Shown: piece by piece, positions 1 through 8,900 of the stretch
How positions within the stretch are numbered: the stretch's first letter is position 1
Layout of the letters: the number at the start of each line of letters is the position of its first letter
From: Desulfobotulus alkaliphilus
Lineage (GTDB): Bacteria > Desulfobacterota > Desulfobacteria > Desulfobacterales > ASO4-4
Reading direction: 5' to 3'
Assembly (NCBI RefSeq): GCF_007830435.1
Contig: NZ_VLLC01000011.1
Span: 29,268 to 93,267, forward strand
Length of the DNA stretch: 64,000 nucleotides
Made by a program: the position numbers and the translations under genes
The notes under the pieces: model-generated
What the model saw: the letters and a program-made list of their open reading frames with translations, nothing else
The model's database searches: none
What the model was told of the DNA's origin: nothing

Positions 1-127
1 CTGCAAAGCTCTGATCCGAAACGATTGCAATGTCACTTGCAAATAGCCACGGAGCCTTGCAACAGTACGAAGCTGCTGCTGCAATTATAGCATTGGCAGT
101 TCAGAATAAACGGTGCTGAACAGTTAC
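1..127. repeat. R1 palindromic mobile repeat, copy A (partial)
   Basis: This is the right-hand part of an R1 element that is cut by the window edge. It matches the inverted complement of the left arms of the copies near 23.4, 25.9, 39.3 and 45.2 kb and ends in GTGCTGAACAGTTAC. The final bases provide the TAA stop of the gene on the minus strand. Only one end is visible, so a target duplication cannot be tested here; the right flank is TTACTTTT. Confidence 0.85.
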
Positions 128-1164
128 TTACTTTTTTCCTGAATGAAACCGCCGCCCAGCACCCTGTCCTCATCATAAAACACGGCCCCCTGTCCCGGAG
201 TGATGGCAGCCTGGGGTTCTGTAAAATGGACAGAGGCCCGACTGCTGCCCTCGGGTACCAGTGTTGCCGGTACATCCCGATGGCCATACCTTATTTTGAC
301 GGTGACCTGCATGGGGGCAGAAGGAAGGGGCATGAGCCAGTTGATATTTGTCACACGGCAGCCCGGCGCCATCATTTCTTCCCGGAATCCCACGACAAGG
401 TGATTGTTGACCGTATCCAGTGCCAGTACATGGTAGGGTGCGGGACCGGGACAGTCCAGCCCCCGGCGCTGACCGATGGTATAGCGGTGCAGGCCCCTGT
501 GGCGGCCGATGACTTTTCCGTCCGGGGTGACAATGGGGCCGGGGACCGGGCTTATTTTTCCTGTTGTTTCAAGAAAATCCGCATAGCCTCCCCGGGGTAG
601 AAAGCAGATGTCCTGACTTTCCTTGTCTGAGAGAGGGGCCAGCCTGAAGGTCTCTGCTTTCTTCCGTACTTCTTCCTTGGTAAAATTACCCAGCGGAAAC
701 AGAATGCGGTCAAGGCGGTAACGGGGAAGCCGTGAGAGGAAATAAGACTGATCTTTTTTGGCGTCCCTGCCCCGGAAAAGACCGGGAAGCCCGTCTGCTG
801 CAGGAAGAATGCGGGCATAGTGACCCGTAGCCACGGCCATGCAATTCATTTTTTCTGCCACATCCATGAGGGAGCCGAATTTGATGGCAGGGTTGCAGAC
901 AAGGCAGGGGTTGGGAGTGCGTCCTGCCCTGTACTCTTCCACAAAGTTGTCAATGACATATTTCTCAAAGTCTTTGGAAAAATCCACAAGGGCCACCCGG
1001 CATCCAAGCCTTTTTCCAAGCGTCTCCATGTCTTTTTCCGGCTTGTTTTTCTGATACCCCGTGAGAAAGTGAACGGCCCGGATTGCATGCCCTTCTTCCT
1101 GAAGAATACGGGCCGTCACCAGAGAGTCTATGCCGCCGCTGACGGCCACCAGAATGGGGCTCAT
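124..1164 (-). CDS. mnmA: tRNA-specific 2-thiouridylase MnmA
   Basis: The 346-residue protein is an ATP-pyrophosphatase-fold thiolase that installs the 2-thio group on U34 of Lys, Glu and Gln tRNAs. The PP-loop SGGIDS lies at residues 9-14. The TPNPCLVCN motif with Cys90, the SQDICFL motif carrying the persulfide cysteine, and the YTIGQRRGL motif of the family are all present. Length is slightly short for the family. Its ATG overlaps the stop of the upstream NIL/ferredoxin gene by 4 bp (ATGA), which suggests translational coupling. Its TAA stop lies inside the terminus of repeat R1 copy A, so the extreme C-terminus was probably set by that insertion. Confidence 0.92.
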   Translation of the reverse strand: MSPILVAVSGGIDSLVTARILQEEGHAIRAVHFLTGYQKNKPEKDMETLGKRLGCRVALVDFSKDFEKYVIDNFVEEYRAGRTPNPCLVCNPAIKFGSLMDVAEKMNCMAVATGHYARILPAADGLPGLFRGRDAKKDQSYFLSRLPRYRLDRILFPLGNFTKEEVRKKAETFRLAPLSDKESQDICFLPRGGYADFLETTGKISPVPGPIVTPDGKVIGRHRGLHRYTIGQRRGLDCPGPAPYHVLALDTVNNHLVVGFREEMMAPGCRVTNINWLMPLPSAPMQVTVKIRYGHRDVPATLVPEGSSRASVHFTEPQAAITPGQGAVFYDEDRVLGGGFIQEKSK

Positions 1165-1592
1165 TCAAAGAATTTTTCGGTTTTAGTGGCAGTCACACAC
1201 ATTGCCCGGGTGGGACAGGTGGGCACACAGAGCTCACAGACACTGCATTTTTCCTGATCAAAGACAACAGCCATGTCCGGTCTGTGAACATAAAGGGCTG
1301 CCGTGGGGCATACGGCGGTGCAGGCGCCACAGTGGGTACATCGGGATTCATCCCTTGTTATTTCCTGTCCGGCATTCTGCACATCAATGCCTTCACTTTC
1401 CAGATAGGCAAGGCCTTTTCTGAAATTCTCTCTGGTACCGGAGAGTTCCAGAACCATAAGGCCCTCTTTGCGGGGAAGGATCTGGGCGTGGAGAATGTTG
1501 AAGGTCAGTTCAAAGCTACGGGCAAGATTGCAGACCAGCGGTTTCTGGCTGGCTTCTGCAGGAAATCTTAAAATCAGAATTTTGGATTGCAA
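1161..1592 (-). CDS. NIL-domain ferredoxin-type protein with two [4Fe-4S] clusters
   Basis: This 143-residue cytosolic protein has an N-terminal NIL-type ligand/ACT-like domain (about residues 1-72) and a C-terminal dicluster ferredoxin domain. The cysteine patterns CTHCGACTAVCP and CSVCELCVPTCP each fit a [4Fe-4S] site. NIL-ferredoxins have been linked to sulfur transfer and sulfide metabolism in anaerobes. Being coupled to mnmA, it may feed electrons or sulfur to tRNA thiolation, but that is inference. The start is TTG at 1590-1592, supported by an AAGGAG ribosome site six bases upstream and by the absence of a better ATG. Confidence 0.85.
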   Translation of the reverse strand: MQSKILILRFPAEASQKPLVCNLARSFELTFNILHAQILPRKEGLMVLELSGTRENFRKGLAYLESEGIDVQNAGQEITRDESRCTHCGACTAVCPTAALYVHRPDMAVVFDQEKCSVCELCVPTCPTRAMCVTATKTEKFFE

Positions 1593-1696
1593 AGCGGTCT
1601 CCTTTTTCGGGTAGCAGTGTCTGGCAAAACGTTATTCGGGTGCGGGTGGCTTGTCAAGGAAGGCTTTGTTTTCTGGATATTTTGATAGACTCTTTC

Positions 1697-1725
1697 TTGA
1701 CAAAAATGACGGGTTTACCTAATCT
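1697..1725 (+). promoter_or_regulatory. candidate sigma-70 promoter for the SDR gene
   Basis: A perfect -35 hexamer TTGACA (1697-1702) is followed, after 17 bp, by TAATCT (1720-1725). It points at the dehydrogenase gene about 160 bp downstream. The surrounding 1593-1883 interval has no convincing gene. Confidence 0.45.
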
Positions 1726-1883
1726 CTGCAATTTAAAAAAGCAATATCTTTCTTGTGGTTGCACAGATAAGGAGGGCAGAAATTTTGCGGGTGAGGGTAT
1801 CCGGCAGTCAGGGATTGTGCATACCCTTTTCAAGTGGAACAGTCACTGATTTTTTTTGATATATGTGAAAAAGGAGGCTTCTT

Positions 1884-2792
1884 GTGGATCAGGAAAAAAA
1901 GCCCATTCGTTTTGATGATCAGGTTGTGCTCATAACCGGAGCCGGTGGCGGCCTTGGCCGGGCCTATGCCCTGGAGTTTGCCCGGCGGGGGGCAAAGGTT
2001 GTGGTGAACGATATCGGTGCCGCCAGAGACGGTGCAGGCAATTCCGAAGGACCGGCTGCTCAGGTGGTGGAAGAAATCCTTGCCATGGGTGGCGAGGCCA
2101 TTGCAAGCATGGATTCCGTTGCAGATCCCGATGGCGGTGAGGCCATGGTCGCCTCTGCTGTGGGGACTTTCGGGCGGCTGGATGTTCTCGTTAACAATGC
2201 GGGCAATCTTAAGGATGTGAGCCTTGTAAAAATGCAGCCCCAGGACTGGAATGCCGTTCTGGATGTTCACCTCAAAGGAGCCTTCTGTGTCACGGCACCG
2301 GCATTGCGTGTCATGAAAAATCAGAATTACGGGCGGATTCTTTTTACCACATCCGCAGCAGGTCTTTACGGAAATTTCGGTCAGTCCCACTATGCGGCGG
2401 CAAAAATGGGTCTGGTGGGGATGATGCAGTCGGTCTGCATTGAAGGCAGAAAAAATAATATTCAGGCCAATGCCATTGCCCCCCTTGCGGCTTCCCGGAT
2501 GACCGAAGACCTTCTGCCGCCGGAAGTCCTTGAAAATATGGACCCTGCAACGGTGGCCCCTCTGGTTCTCTGGCTATGTTCCTCTGCCTGCGGGGAAAGC
2601 GGAAGTATTTTCAACATGGGCCTTGGCTGCCTCAACCGGGTACAGCTGGTCACGGGCCGGGGTGTCCGCTTTGATCCCAAAAAAGCCATGGCACCCGAAG
2701 AGCTTGCAGGGATGTGGCCTGAGGTGCTCTCCATGGAAGGGGCTGCAGCCTATTCCGACATGAACGCCTTTATTTTCGGGCTTTTTTCATGA
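1884..2792 (+). CDS. SDR-family dehydrogenase (3-hydroxyacyl-CoA dehydrogenase-like)
   Basis: This is a 302-residue classical short-chain dehydrogenase/reductase. The nucleotide motif TGAGGGLG is at residues 18-25, NNAG at about 104-107, and the catalytic Ser157, Tyr170 and Lys174 are all in place. The sequence resembles the (3R)-hydroxyacyl-CoA dehydrogenase domain of multifunctional enzyme type 2, including the NDIG and DGAG motifs after the second beta strand and a longer C-terminus than usual. The start is GTG with AAGGAGG (1871-1877) six bases before it. The acyltransferase/hydrolase fusion follows by 25 bp, so the two probably form an operon acting on acyl chains. Confidence 0.85.
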   Translation: MDQEKKPIRFDDQVVLITGAGGGLGRAYALEFARRGAKVVVNDIGAARDGAGNSEGPAAQVVEEILAMGGEAIASMDSVADPDGGEAMVASAVGTFGRLDVLVNNAGNLKDVSLVKMQPQDWNAVLDVHLKGAFCVTAPALRVMKNQNYGRILFTTSAAGLYGNFGQSHYAAAKMGLVGMMQSVCIEGRKNNIQANAIAPLAASRMTEDLLPPEVLENMDPATVAPLVLWLCSSACGESGSIFNMGLGCLNRVQLVTGRGVRFDPKKAMAPEELAGMWPEVLSMEGAAAYSDMNAFIFGLFS

Positions 2793-2817
2793 GCCTAACC
2801 CCTGATTCCGGGAAAAC

Positions 2818-4980
2818 ATGAACCGTTTTGCCTTTCTTTCCACTGCCTTTGCCTTAAAACGCCTTTATCGTCTCTCCAATGCCAGAACCGCCATCAGCGG
2901 CGAGGAGAACATTCCGGACGGGCCGGTGATTTTTACGGTGAATCACTTCACCCGCATCGAGACCCTGTTTCTTCCCTATCATCTGGAAGAAATAACGGGC
3001 AGGCCCATCTGGTCTCTGGCTCACCATGCCCTGTTTACAGGGGCCATGGCCGGATTTCTGGAAAAAGGAGGGGCTGTGTCCACGGCAGCACCGGACAGGG
3101 ACAGTCTCATTATAAAAAGTCTGCTTATGGATGAAGCCCGCTGGATTATTTTTCCCGAAGGCAGCATGGTGAAAAGTAAGAAGGTGGTTTCTGAAGATGG
3201 CTTTATTGTGGACAACGGAGAAGAAAAAAAGCGTCCCAGAACAGGCGCTGCCAATCTGGCCCTGCGGGCGGAGTTTTATCGCAGAAGAATTCTGCACCAC
3301 AGGGCAGAAGAGGGCAGGGAGGCCGCCATGGAAGTCTGTCGGCCCTTTGAGGTGGAAAGCCCTGAAGGGGTAACGGATAAGGCCGTACATATTGTTCCCG
3401 TCAATATCACCTATTACCCCCTGCGTGTGAGGGAGAACGCCCTGAACCGTCTGGCCGCCTTTCTGGTGGATGCCCTTCCCCAGAGGGTCAGCGAAGAACT
3501 GATGACCGAAGGCAGCATGCTCCTCGACGGGGTGGATGTGGATATCCGTTTTGGCCGTCCCCTGGAGGCGGGAGCCTATCTGGAGGATTCGGTCATCACT
3601 TCGGACATTGAGTCGCCATGTCCCTTTGGCCCCGATGATCCCATTGCTTCCCTTGATGCCCTGCGGCAGGCTGCCGTGACGCTGATGCAGGATTACATGG
3701 CTGCCATTTATGCCATGACCACGGTGAACCCGGACCATCTGTTTGCAAGCATCCTCAGGGAAATGCCCGGAGATCTCATTGATCCCGAAGACCTGCGGCG
3801 CAGGGTCTACCTTGCAGCGACACTCAGGCTGGACAGCCAGCGGCTTTATCTGCACAGAAGCCTTGAGTACAGTCAGATTCATCTCATCACAGATGACCGT
3901 TTCGGAAGATGTGAGGATTTTTTCCGCTATGCACAGGACACGGGCGTTCTTCTGTCTGCGGAAAACGGGGTTTTCAGGCGAAACAGCGCAAAGCTCAGCG
4001 CAGACTATGATTTCCATGATATCCGTGTTGCCAATCCCATCGCTGTGATGGCCAATGAGATTGAGCCCCTTGCCCTGCTGCGGCCCCATCTGACCCGCCT
4101 TGCAAGGGAAACCTCCTTTCACATTCAAAGGCGGCTGGTGGCCCATCTGCTGGAAAAGGGTGTGCGGAGTTTTGAGAAAGCCCGCAGCCGCTATGGTTTT
4201 CAGCATGAGTTCATGGATAAGGAAGCAGGACGGCCTTTTTTTCTGGAGGGTATGCCCGGGAGGGCAGGTGTTCTGCTGATCCATGGCTACCTTTCTCTTC
4301 CTGCCCGGATGCAGGCTCTGGGGGACATCCTTCAGAAAAAAGGTTTCTGGGTTTATGGTGTGCGTCTGCCCGGCCATGGCACTTCACTGGAGGATCTGGA
4401 AAAAGCAAAGGCTGGCCAGTGGGAAGATGCGGTTCTGGAAGGCTACGCCCTCCTGCATGTACTCTGCGGAAAGGTGGCTGCTGTCGGGGTTTCTCTGGGG
4501 GGACTTCTTGCAAGTCTTCTTGCAGTCCGTATTCCCGGTCTGAGGGCCCTGTGTCTGGTGGGAGTGCCTTCCCGCATCCAGGAATACAGACTTTGCGATG
4601 AGCCCGGATCTGCCATCTGGGATCGTATTTTTTCCCGTATCCGTACCGGAAAAAAGGAAAAAATGCGCCTTCCCTGTGGCCTTGAGGCATCCGGTATGGG
4701 ATACAGGGAGCATTCGGAGACTGTTTTCAGGGAAATGGCCCTGCTTGCGGAGAAGGTAAGGACAGGGGTTCCCCTGATCCGTGTTCCCTGCATGGTCTTG
4801 CAGGGCCGGAAAGATCCTCTGGTAGCACCGGAAGCGGCTCCGGAAATTTTTAAGCGCCTCGAAACAGCGCACAAGGAACTCTACCTTGCCGATTCTCTTT
4901 TTCACGATATTCTCTCCGAAGACGGAGGAGAGAGAATCTGGGACCTGATAACGGGTTTCCTGACGAGATGGGAGGGCTGA
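2818..4980 (+). CDS. PlsC-like acyltransferase fused to an alpha/beta hydrolase
   Basis: The 720-residue protein joins two activities. The first half (about residues 25-290) looks like a 1-acylglycerol-phosphate-type acyltransferase: NHFTRIE at 42-48 fits the catalytic HX4D motif with Glu replacing Asp, and FPEG follows near residue 117. A middle region of about 180 residues is unassigned. The last 250 residues form an alpha/beta hydrolase with LLIHGY, the nucleophile elbow GVSLGG at about 556-561, and a late SLFHDI His near 694. It would act on acyl donors or lipids at the membrane face. The partner SDR gene is directly upstream. The substrate is unknown. Confidence 0.8.
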   Translation: MNRFAFLSTAFALKRLYRLSNARTAISGEENIPDGPVIFTVNHFTRIETLFLPYHLEEITGRPIWSLAHHALFTGAMAGFLEKGGAVSTAAPDRDSLIIKSLLMDEARWIIFPEGSMVKSKKVVSEDGFIVDNGEEKKRPRTGAANLALRAEFYRRRILHHRAEEGREAAMEVCRPFEVESPEGVTDKAVHIVPVNITYYPLRVRENALNRLAAFLVDALPQRVSEELMTEGSMLLDGVDVDIRFGRPLEAGAYLEDSVITSDIESPCPFGPDDPIASLDALRQAAVTLMQDYMAAIYAMTTVNPDHLFASILREMPGDLIDPEDLRRRVYLAATLRLDSQRLYLHRSLEYSQIHLITDDRFGRCEDFFRYAQDTGVLLSAENGVFRRNSAKLSADYDFHDIRVANPIAVMANEIEPLALLRPHLTRLARETSFHIQRRLVAHLLEKGVRSFEKARSRYGFQHEFMDKEAGRPFFLEGMPGRAGVLLIHGYLSLPARMQALGDILQKKGFWVYGVRLPGHGTSLEDLEKAKAGQWEDAVLEGYALLHVLCGKVAAVGVSLGGLLASLLAVRIPGLRALCLVGVPSRIQEYRLCDEPGSAIWDRIFSRIRTGKKEKMRLPCGLEASGMGYREHSETVFREMALLAEKVRTGVPLIRVPCMVLQGRKDPLVAPEAAPEIFKRLETAHKELYLADSLFHDILSEDGGERIWDLITGFLTRWEG

Positions 4981-5063
4981 TCCTTTTTAAAAGGACTTTT
5001 GAGGGAATTTTCTGTTTTCTGCCTTGACCCCCTGCAAAAAATTCCGTAAAGACTTCCTTTAAT

Positions 5064-5148
5064 GCCGAAGTGGTGGAATTGGTAGACACGCCAGACTTAG
5101 GATCTGGTGCCTTGCGGCGTGGGAGTTCGAGTCTCCCCTTCGGTACCA
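5064..5148 (+). tRNA. tRNA-Leu (anticodon UAG)
   Basis: This 85-nt class II tRNA has an acceptor stem GCCGAAG (5064-5070) paired to CTTCGGT (5138-5144), discriminator A and an encoded CCA (5146-5148). The anticodon arm CAGACTTAGGATCTG exposes TAG, reading CUN leucine codons. A long variable arm and a GTTCGAGTC T-loop are present. Confidence 0.96.
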
Positions 5149-5210
5149 AAGCAAAAGAAGGAGCAGGCCTGCCTTGATGCCGCAGGCCATTTGTGTTTGA
5201 GGGGGGCTTC

Positions 5211-6332
5211 GTGCGTTTTCTCATGCTGGAAGCATACTACGGTGGTTCCCATAAGGCCTTTATGGATGGTCTTTGCCAGCATCTTCCCCACACCACAGAA
5301 CTGAAGACCCTTCCGGCAAGGCACTGGAAGTGGCGCATGCGCTCAGCTGCCCTCCTTTTTTTAAAGGACATTGAAGAAATTGAAGCCTATGATGCCGTTA
5401 TCACCACCAACATGACGGGTGTGGCGGATTTCAAGGCCCTTGCCGGTCCCTTATGTCCTCCTGTTTTTCTTTATTTCCATGAAAATCAGTTCGATTATCC
5501 CCCTTCTCCCCATAGCGGTCATGATCTGAATCCGGCCCTGACGGATCTGACCTCCGCCCTTGCCGCAGATTGTGTGGCCTTTAATTCCGAAGCCCACAGA
5601 ATCCGGTTTCTGAAAACGGCCTCTGAGGTCCTTTCCCGTTTTCCTAAACCGGATCTTTTATGGACCCTTGAGGCAGTAGAAAAAAAAAGTGTGGTGCTGT
5701 ATCCCGGCTGTGATTTTGCACTTTTTTTAAACGGTAAAAAGGATTTTTCCATAAAACCCCGTTGTATTGTCTGGAACCACAGGTGGGAACACGATAAAAA
5801 CCCGTCGGATTTTTTTGATGCGCTTTCTGAAATCCAGAGGAAAAGAATTCCTTTTCACTTGATGCTTCTGGGGGCAAGGCATGCGAAAATCCCTGAAGTT
5901 TTCAATAAAGCCATGGCGGTTTTCAAAGATCACCTTGTGTATTCAGACTATCCTTCAAAAAAAGAAGACTATGCCCGCCTGCTTTCAAAGGCGCATATCT
6001 GTGTAAGCACTGCGGATCAGGAAAATTTCGGTATGGCTGTGGCAGAAGCCATGGCTGCAGGCTGTCTTCCGCTGCTTCCGGCAAGGCTTTCCTATCCGGA
6101 GCTTTTACCAGAGGAACTTCATCCCTTCCTCCTTTATAAAAACAGGGAAGGGCTGGTTTCCCGGCTGGAATGGCTTTTAAGCTGTCCGGAAAAGGAGCTT
6201 GAAAAATTAAAGGGGCTTTCTTCCTGGATCTTACGTTTTGACTGGAAGGAGAGTCTTGTTCCCCTGATGCAGGCGCTGGAGGGTATGGTGCTTGCCAGGC
6301 CATCATCCTGTTCAGAAATGATAAGGAAATAA
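5211..6332 (+). CDS. DUF3524 glycosyltransferase, tRNA-queuosine mannosyltransferase-like
   Basis: The 373-residue protein matches the DUF3524/GTDC1 architecture. It has an N-terminal domain opening with MLEAYYGGSHK and a FHENQFDYP motif, followed by a GT4-type glycosyltransferase domain containing ADQENFGMAVAEAMAAGC (about residues 266-283). The vertebrate member of this family is QTMAN, which adds mannose to queuosine in tRNA-Asp, so the same role is plausible here in the cytosol. GTG at 5211 is preferred over the upstream GTG at 5193 because GAGGGGGG lies just before it. The gene begins 62 bp after tRNA-Leu and is followed by a 66-residue gene. Confidence 0.8.
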   Translation: MRFLMLEAYYGGSHKAFMDGLCQHLPHTTELKTLPARHWKWRMRSAALLFLKDIEEIEAYDAVITTNMTGVADFKALAGPLCPPVFLYFHENQFDYPPSPHSGHDLNPALTDLTSALAADCVAFNSEAHRIRFLKTASEVLSRFPKPDLLWTLEAVEKKSVVLYPGCDFALFLNGKKDFSIKPRCIVWNHRWEHDKNPSDFFDALSEIQRKRIPFHLMLLGARHAKIPEVFNKAMAVFKDHLVYSDYPSKKEDYARLLSKAHICVSTADQENFGMAVAEAMAAGCLPLLPARLSYPELLPEELHPFLLYKNREGLVSRLEWLLSCPEKELEKLKGLSSWILRFDWKESLVPLMQALEGMVLARPSSCSEMIRK

Positions 6333-6353
6333 CCCTGAAACGAGGAGGATACC

Positions 6354-6554
6354 TTGAGTCAGTCCGTAACGGTTCATGCAACCATTGATGTCAGTCCCGA
6401 GACCCTTGCCTCCCTGGTGAGACATGCCAAAAGGCTTGCCGGTGAGCAGGGAAAAAAGGCCGACCCTGCAGAAACCCTGAATCAGATGGTGAGTCTTTTT
6501 CTGGCAAAGAATGATTTTGAAAGTTTTGTGGATGATCCGGCTAATTATTCCTGA
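6354..6554 (+). CDS. small conserved-looking protein, function unknown
   Basis: This 66-residue soluble protein starts at a TTG with a strong GAGGAGG site (6341-6347) seven bases upstream. It is predicted as a beta strand followed by a helix (residues 16-29, rich in Ala, Arg and Lys) and an acidic tail. It follows the glycosyltransferase by 21 bp, so it is likely co-transcribed. I do not recognise the family. Confidence 0.6.
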   Translation: MSQSVTVHATIDVSPETLASLVRHAKRLAGEQGKKADPAETLNQMVSLFLAKNDFESFVDDPANYS

Positions 6555-6561
6555 AAACCGC

Positions 6562-6601
6562 AGCCGGTCCCTTTCCTCCATTGGCGGGGAAGGGACCGGC
6601 T
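6562..6601. terminator. bidirectional hairpin between convergent genes
   Basis: A perfect 12-bp inverted repeat, AGCCGGTCCCTT (6562-6573) against AAGGGACCGGCT (6590-6601), sits between the small gene on the plus strand and typA on the minus strand. There is no long T tract, so termination is inferred from the stem and the convergent context. Confidence 0.6.
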
Positions 6602-6628
6602 GAACACGGGTGACAGGCAGAAATTGTC

Positions 6629-8458
6629 TTATCCGTTTTCTTTCTGCTTTTTTTGCCTTTGTCTCTCATGGATATCGAGATAGGTTTTTCTGAGCCGGAT
6701 ACTTAAGGGCGTTACCTCCACCAGTTCATCTTCGGCGATAAACTGCAGGGCCGCTTCGAGACTCATGGGTTTTACGGGTTTTAAGAGGACGTTGTCATCC
6801 TTGCCCGATGCCCGCATGTTGGTGAGCTTTTTTTCCTTGCAGGGATTGACGTCCAGATCATTGTTCTTGGCATGGGCCCCGATGATCATTCCCTTGTAAA
6901 CCGGTGTGCCCGGAGTGACGATCAGCTCTCCCCTTGGCTCAAGATTAAAGAGGGCGTAAGGAATGGCGGTGCCGGATCTGTCGGATACCAGGGAGCCTGA
7001 AAAACGGGACGGGAAATCTCCCCTGTAGGGTTCATAACCGGAAAAAAGGGCATTCAGTATCCCTGTTCCCCTCGTATCCGTAAGGAATTCATCCCTGTAT
7101 CCGATGAGTGCCCTGGAAGGGGCCTTAAAGTGCATACGGACCCTGCCGGAACCATTGTTTACAAGGGACTCCATGCGTCCCTTCCTGATGGACATCTTTT
7201 CCGTGACAACGCCCATGAAGGTTTCATCGCAGTCAATATAAACATCTTCCATGGGTTCTGTCCGGACACCGTTTTCTTCCCTGAAAATCACCTCAGGTCT
7301 TCCCACGCAGAGTTCAAATCCTTCCCTTCTCATGGTTTCTATGAGAATGGCCATCTGAAATTCTCCGCGTCCCTTGACAAGGAAGGTCTCCTTGTCATCG
7401 GTATCCTCTATCTGAATGGCCACGTTTCTGAGGGTTTCCCGCTGTAGTCTTTCCCTGATTTTCCGGGACTGAACAAGTTTTCCTTCTTTTCCTGCAAGGG
7501 GAGAATTGTTGGTGGTAAAGCGCATGGCCACCGTTGGTTCATCCACCCGGATGCGGGGCTGAATCAGGGGATTGTCTGCAATGGTAAGGGTGTCACCGAT
7601 TTCCACGTCTTCATTGCCGGAAAGCACCACGATTTCTCCGGCAGAGGCTTCTTCCGTTTTCACAAGCTGGGTGCCTTCATATACCTGAATGGTTGAAAGC
7701 CGGAAGGGAAGCAGAGACTTATCCGCACTGGCCCTTATGAAGGGCATACGGTTTTTCAGGCTGCCGCTCTGAATTCTTCCGATGGAAAGGCGTCCCAGAT
7801 AGTCGGAGTATCCGATATCGGAAATCAGCATGGAAAAAGGCCCTTCTGGGTTGACCTTGGGGGGAGGAATGCGGTCGAGGATGGTTTCAAAAAGAAGGGT
7901 CAGGTCTTCACCCAGCTGATCCGGTTCCGGACCTGCCACCCCATCCCGGCCGATGGCGTAAAGACATGGGAATTCAATCTGTGCTTCCGTGGCTTCAAGG
8001 TCAATGAAGAGATCATAGATTTCATTGAGAACTTCCTGTGGTCTGGCATCCTGGCGATCCACCTTATTAATGACAACGATCACAGGAATTTCTGCCTCAA
8101 AGGTTTTTTTGAGAACAAAACGGGTCTGGGGAAGGGGGCCTTCTGCGGCGTCCACCAGCAGAATGGCACCATCCACCATGGAAAGGGCACGTTCCACTTC
8201 CGCACCGAAGTCCGCATGGCCGGGTGTATCTAGGATATTGATTTTTATTGTTTTATAGCGTACAGAGCAGTTTTTGGCGGCAATGGTGATGCCCCTCTCC
8301 CTTTCAATATCCATGCTGTCCATGATGCGTTCAGCAACTTCCTGATCAGGACGGAAAACGCCACTTTGGCGGAACATGGTATCCACAAGGGTGGTTTTGC
8401 CGTGGTCTACATGGGCAATGATGGCAATGTTTCTCAGATTCAATGATTCAAATGACAT
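6629..8458 (-). CDS. typA: ribosome-associated GTPase TypA/BipA
   Basis: The 609-residue translational GTPase has the G1 motif AHVDHGKTT near residues 14-22, the switch region RERGITI, DTPGHADF, and NKVDR, followed by EF-G-like domains II, III and V and the BipA-specific C-terminal domain. It binds the ribosome and assists 50S assembly and stress adaptation. The reading frame is open 67 codons further upstream, but that stretch is AT-rich and unlike any TypA; ATG at 8456-8458 gives the family N-terminus MSFESLNLRNIAIIAHVDH and has AGGA just upstream. The gene is monocistronic and convergent with the preceding group. Confidence 0.95.
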   Translation of the reverse strand: MSFESLNLRNIAIIAHVDHGKTTLVDTMFRQSGVFRPDQEVAERIMDSMDIERERGITIAAKNCSVRYKTIKINILDTPGHADFGAEVERALSMVDGAILLVDAAEGPLPQTRFVLKKTFEAEIPVIVVINKVDRQDARPQEVLNEIYDLFIDLEATEAQIEFPCLYAIGRDGVAGPEPDQLGEDLTLLFETILDRIPPPKVNPEGPFSMLISDIGYSDYLGRLSIGRIQSGSLKNRMPFIRASADKSLLPFRLSTIQVYEGTQLVKTEEASAGEIVVLSGNEDVEIGDTLTIADNPLIQPRIRVDEPTVAMRFTTNNSPLAGKEGKLVQSRKIRERLQRETLRNVAIQIEDTDDKETFLVKGRGEFQMAILIETMRREGFELCVGRPEVIFREENGVRTEPMEDVYIDCDETFMGVVTEKMSIRKGRMESLVNNGSGRVRMHFKAPSRALIGYRDEFLTDTRGTGILNALFSGYEPYRGDFPSRFSGSLVSDRSGTAIPYALFNLEPRGELIVTPGTPVYKGMIIGAHAKNNDLDVNPCKEKKLTNMRASGKDDNVLLKPVKPMSLEAALQFIAEDELVEVTPLSIRLRKTYLDIHERQRQKKQKENG

Positions 8459-8900
8459 GGGATTCCTGAAAGCCTCCCCGCCCGGGCGGGTATTGAAGGT
8501 GTAAAAAACAGTAAAAAACAGACGTATAACAGCAAAACCGCTACTTATAACTGAAAAAATATGGAATTGACAATTGATAATTTTATCATGTATTCTTTTC
8601 TTATCCATTATGCTTTTTTGTCTGTCTGCCCTTATGGCCATGAATTGATTCGGTGCCATCCCTGCCTGACAGCAGAAAGTTTATACACACGGAAAGAAAC
8701 ATTGGCATGATATGGCAGACCTGTCTGTCCATGGCCGGAGTAATTATCTTTTTGGAAAACTTGCGCTGGCATTGTAACAGGGCTATGGTTTCTGTTCCGC
8801 ATGACTTTGTTTAATCTGTTTTTCGTCAACAGGCCGCAGCATGGGCGTACAGCCTTTGCCTCTCAGTTTTTCAGGACATCCTTGTGGAAGGGAGAATGTC

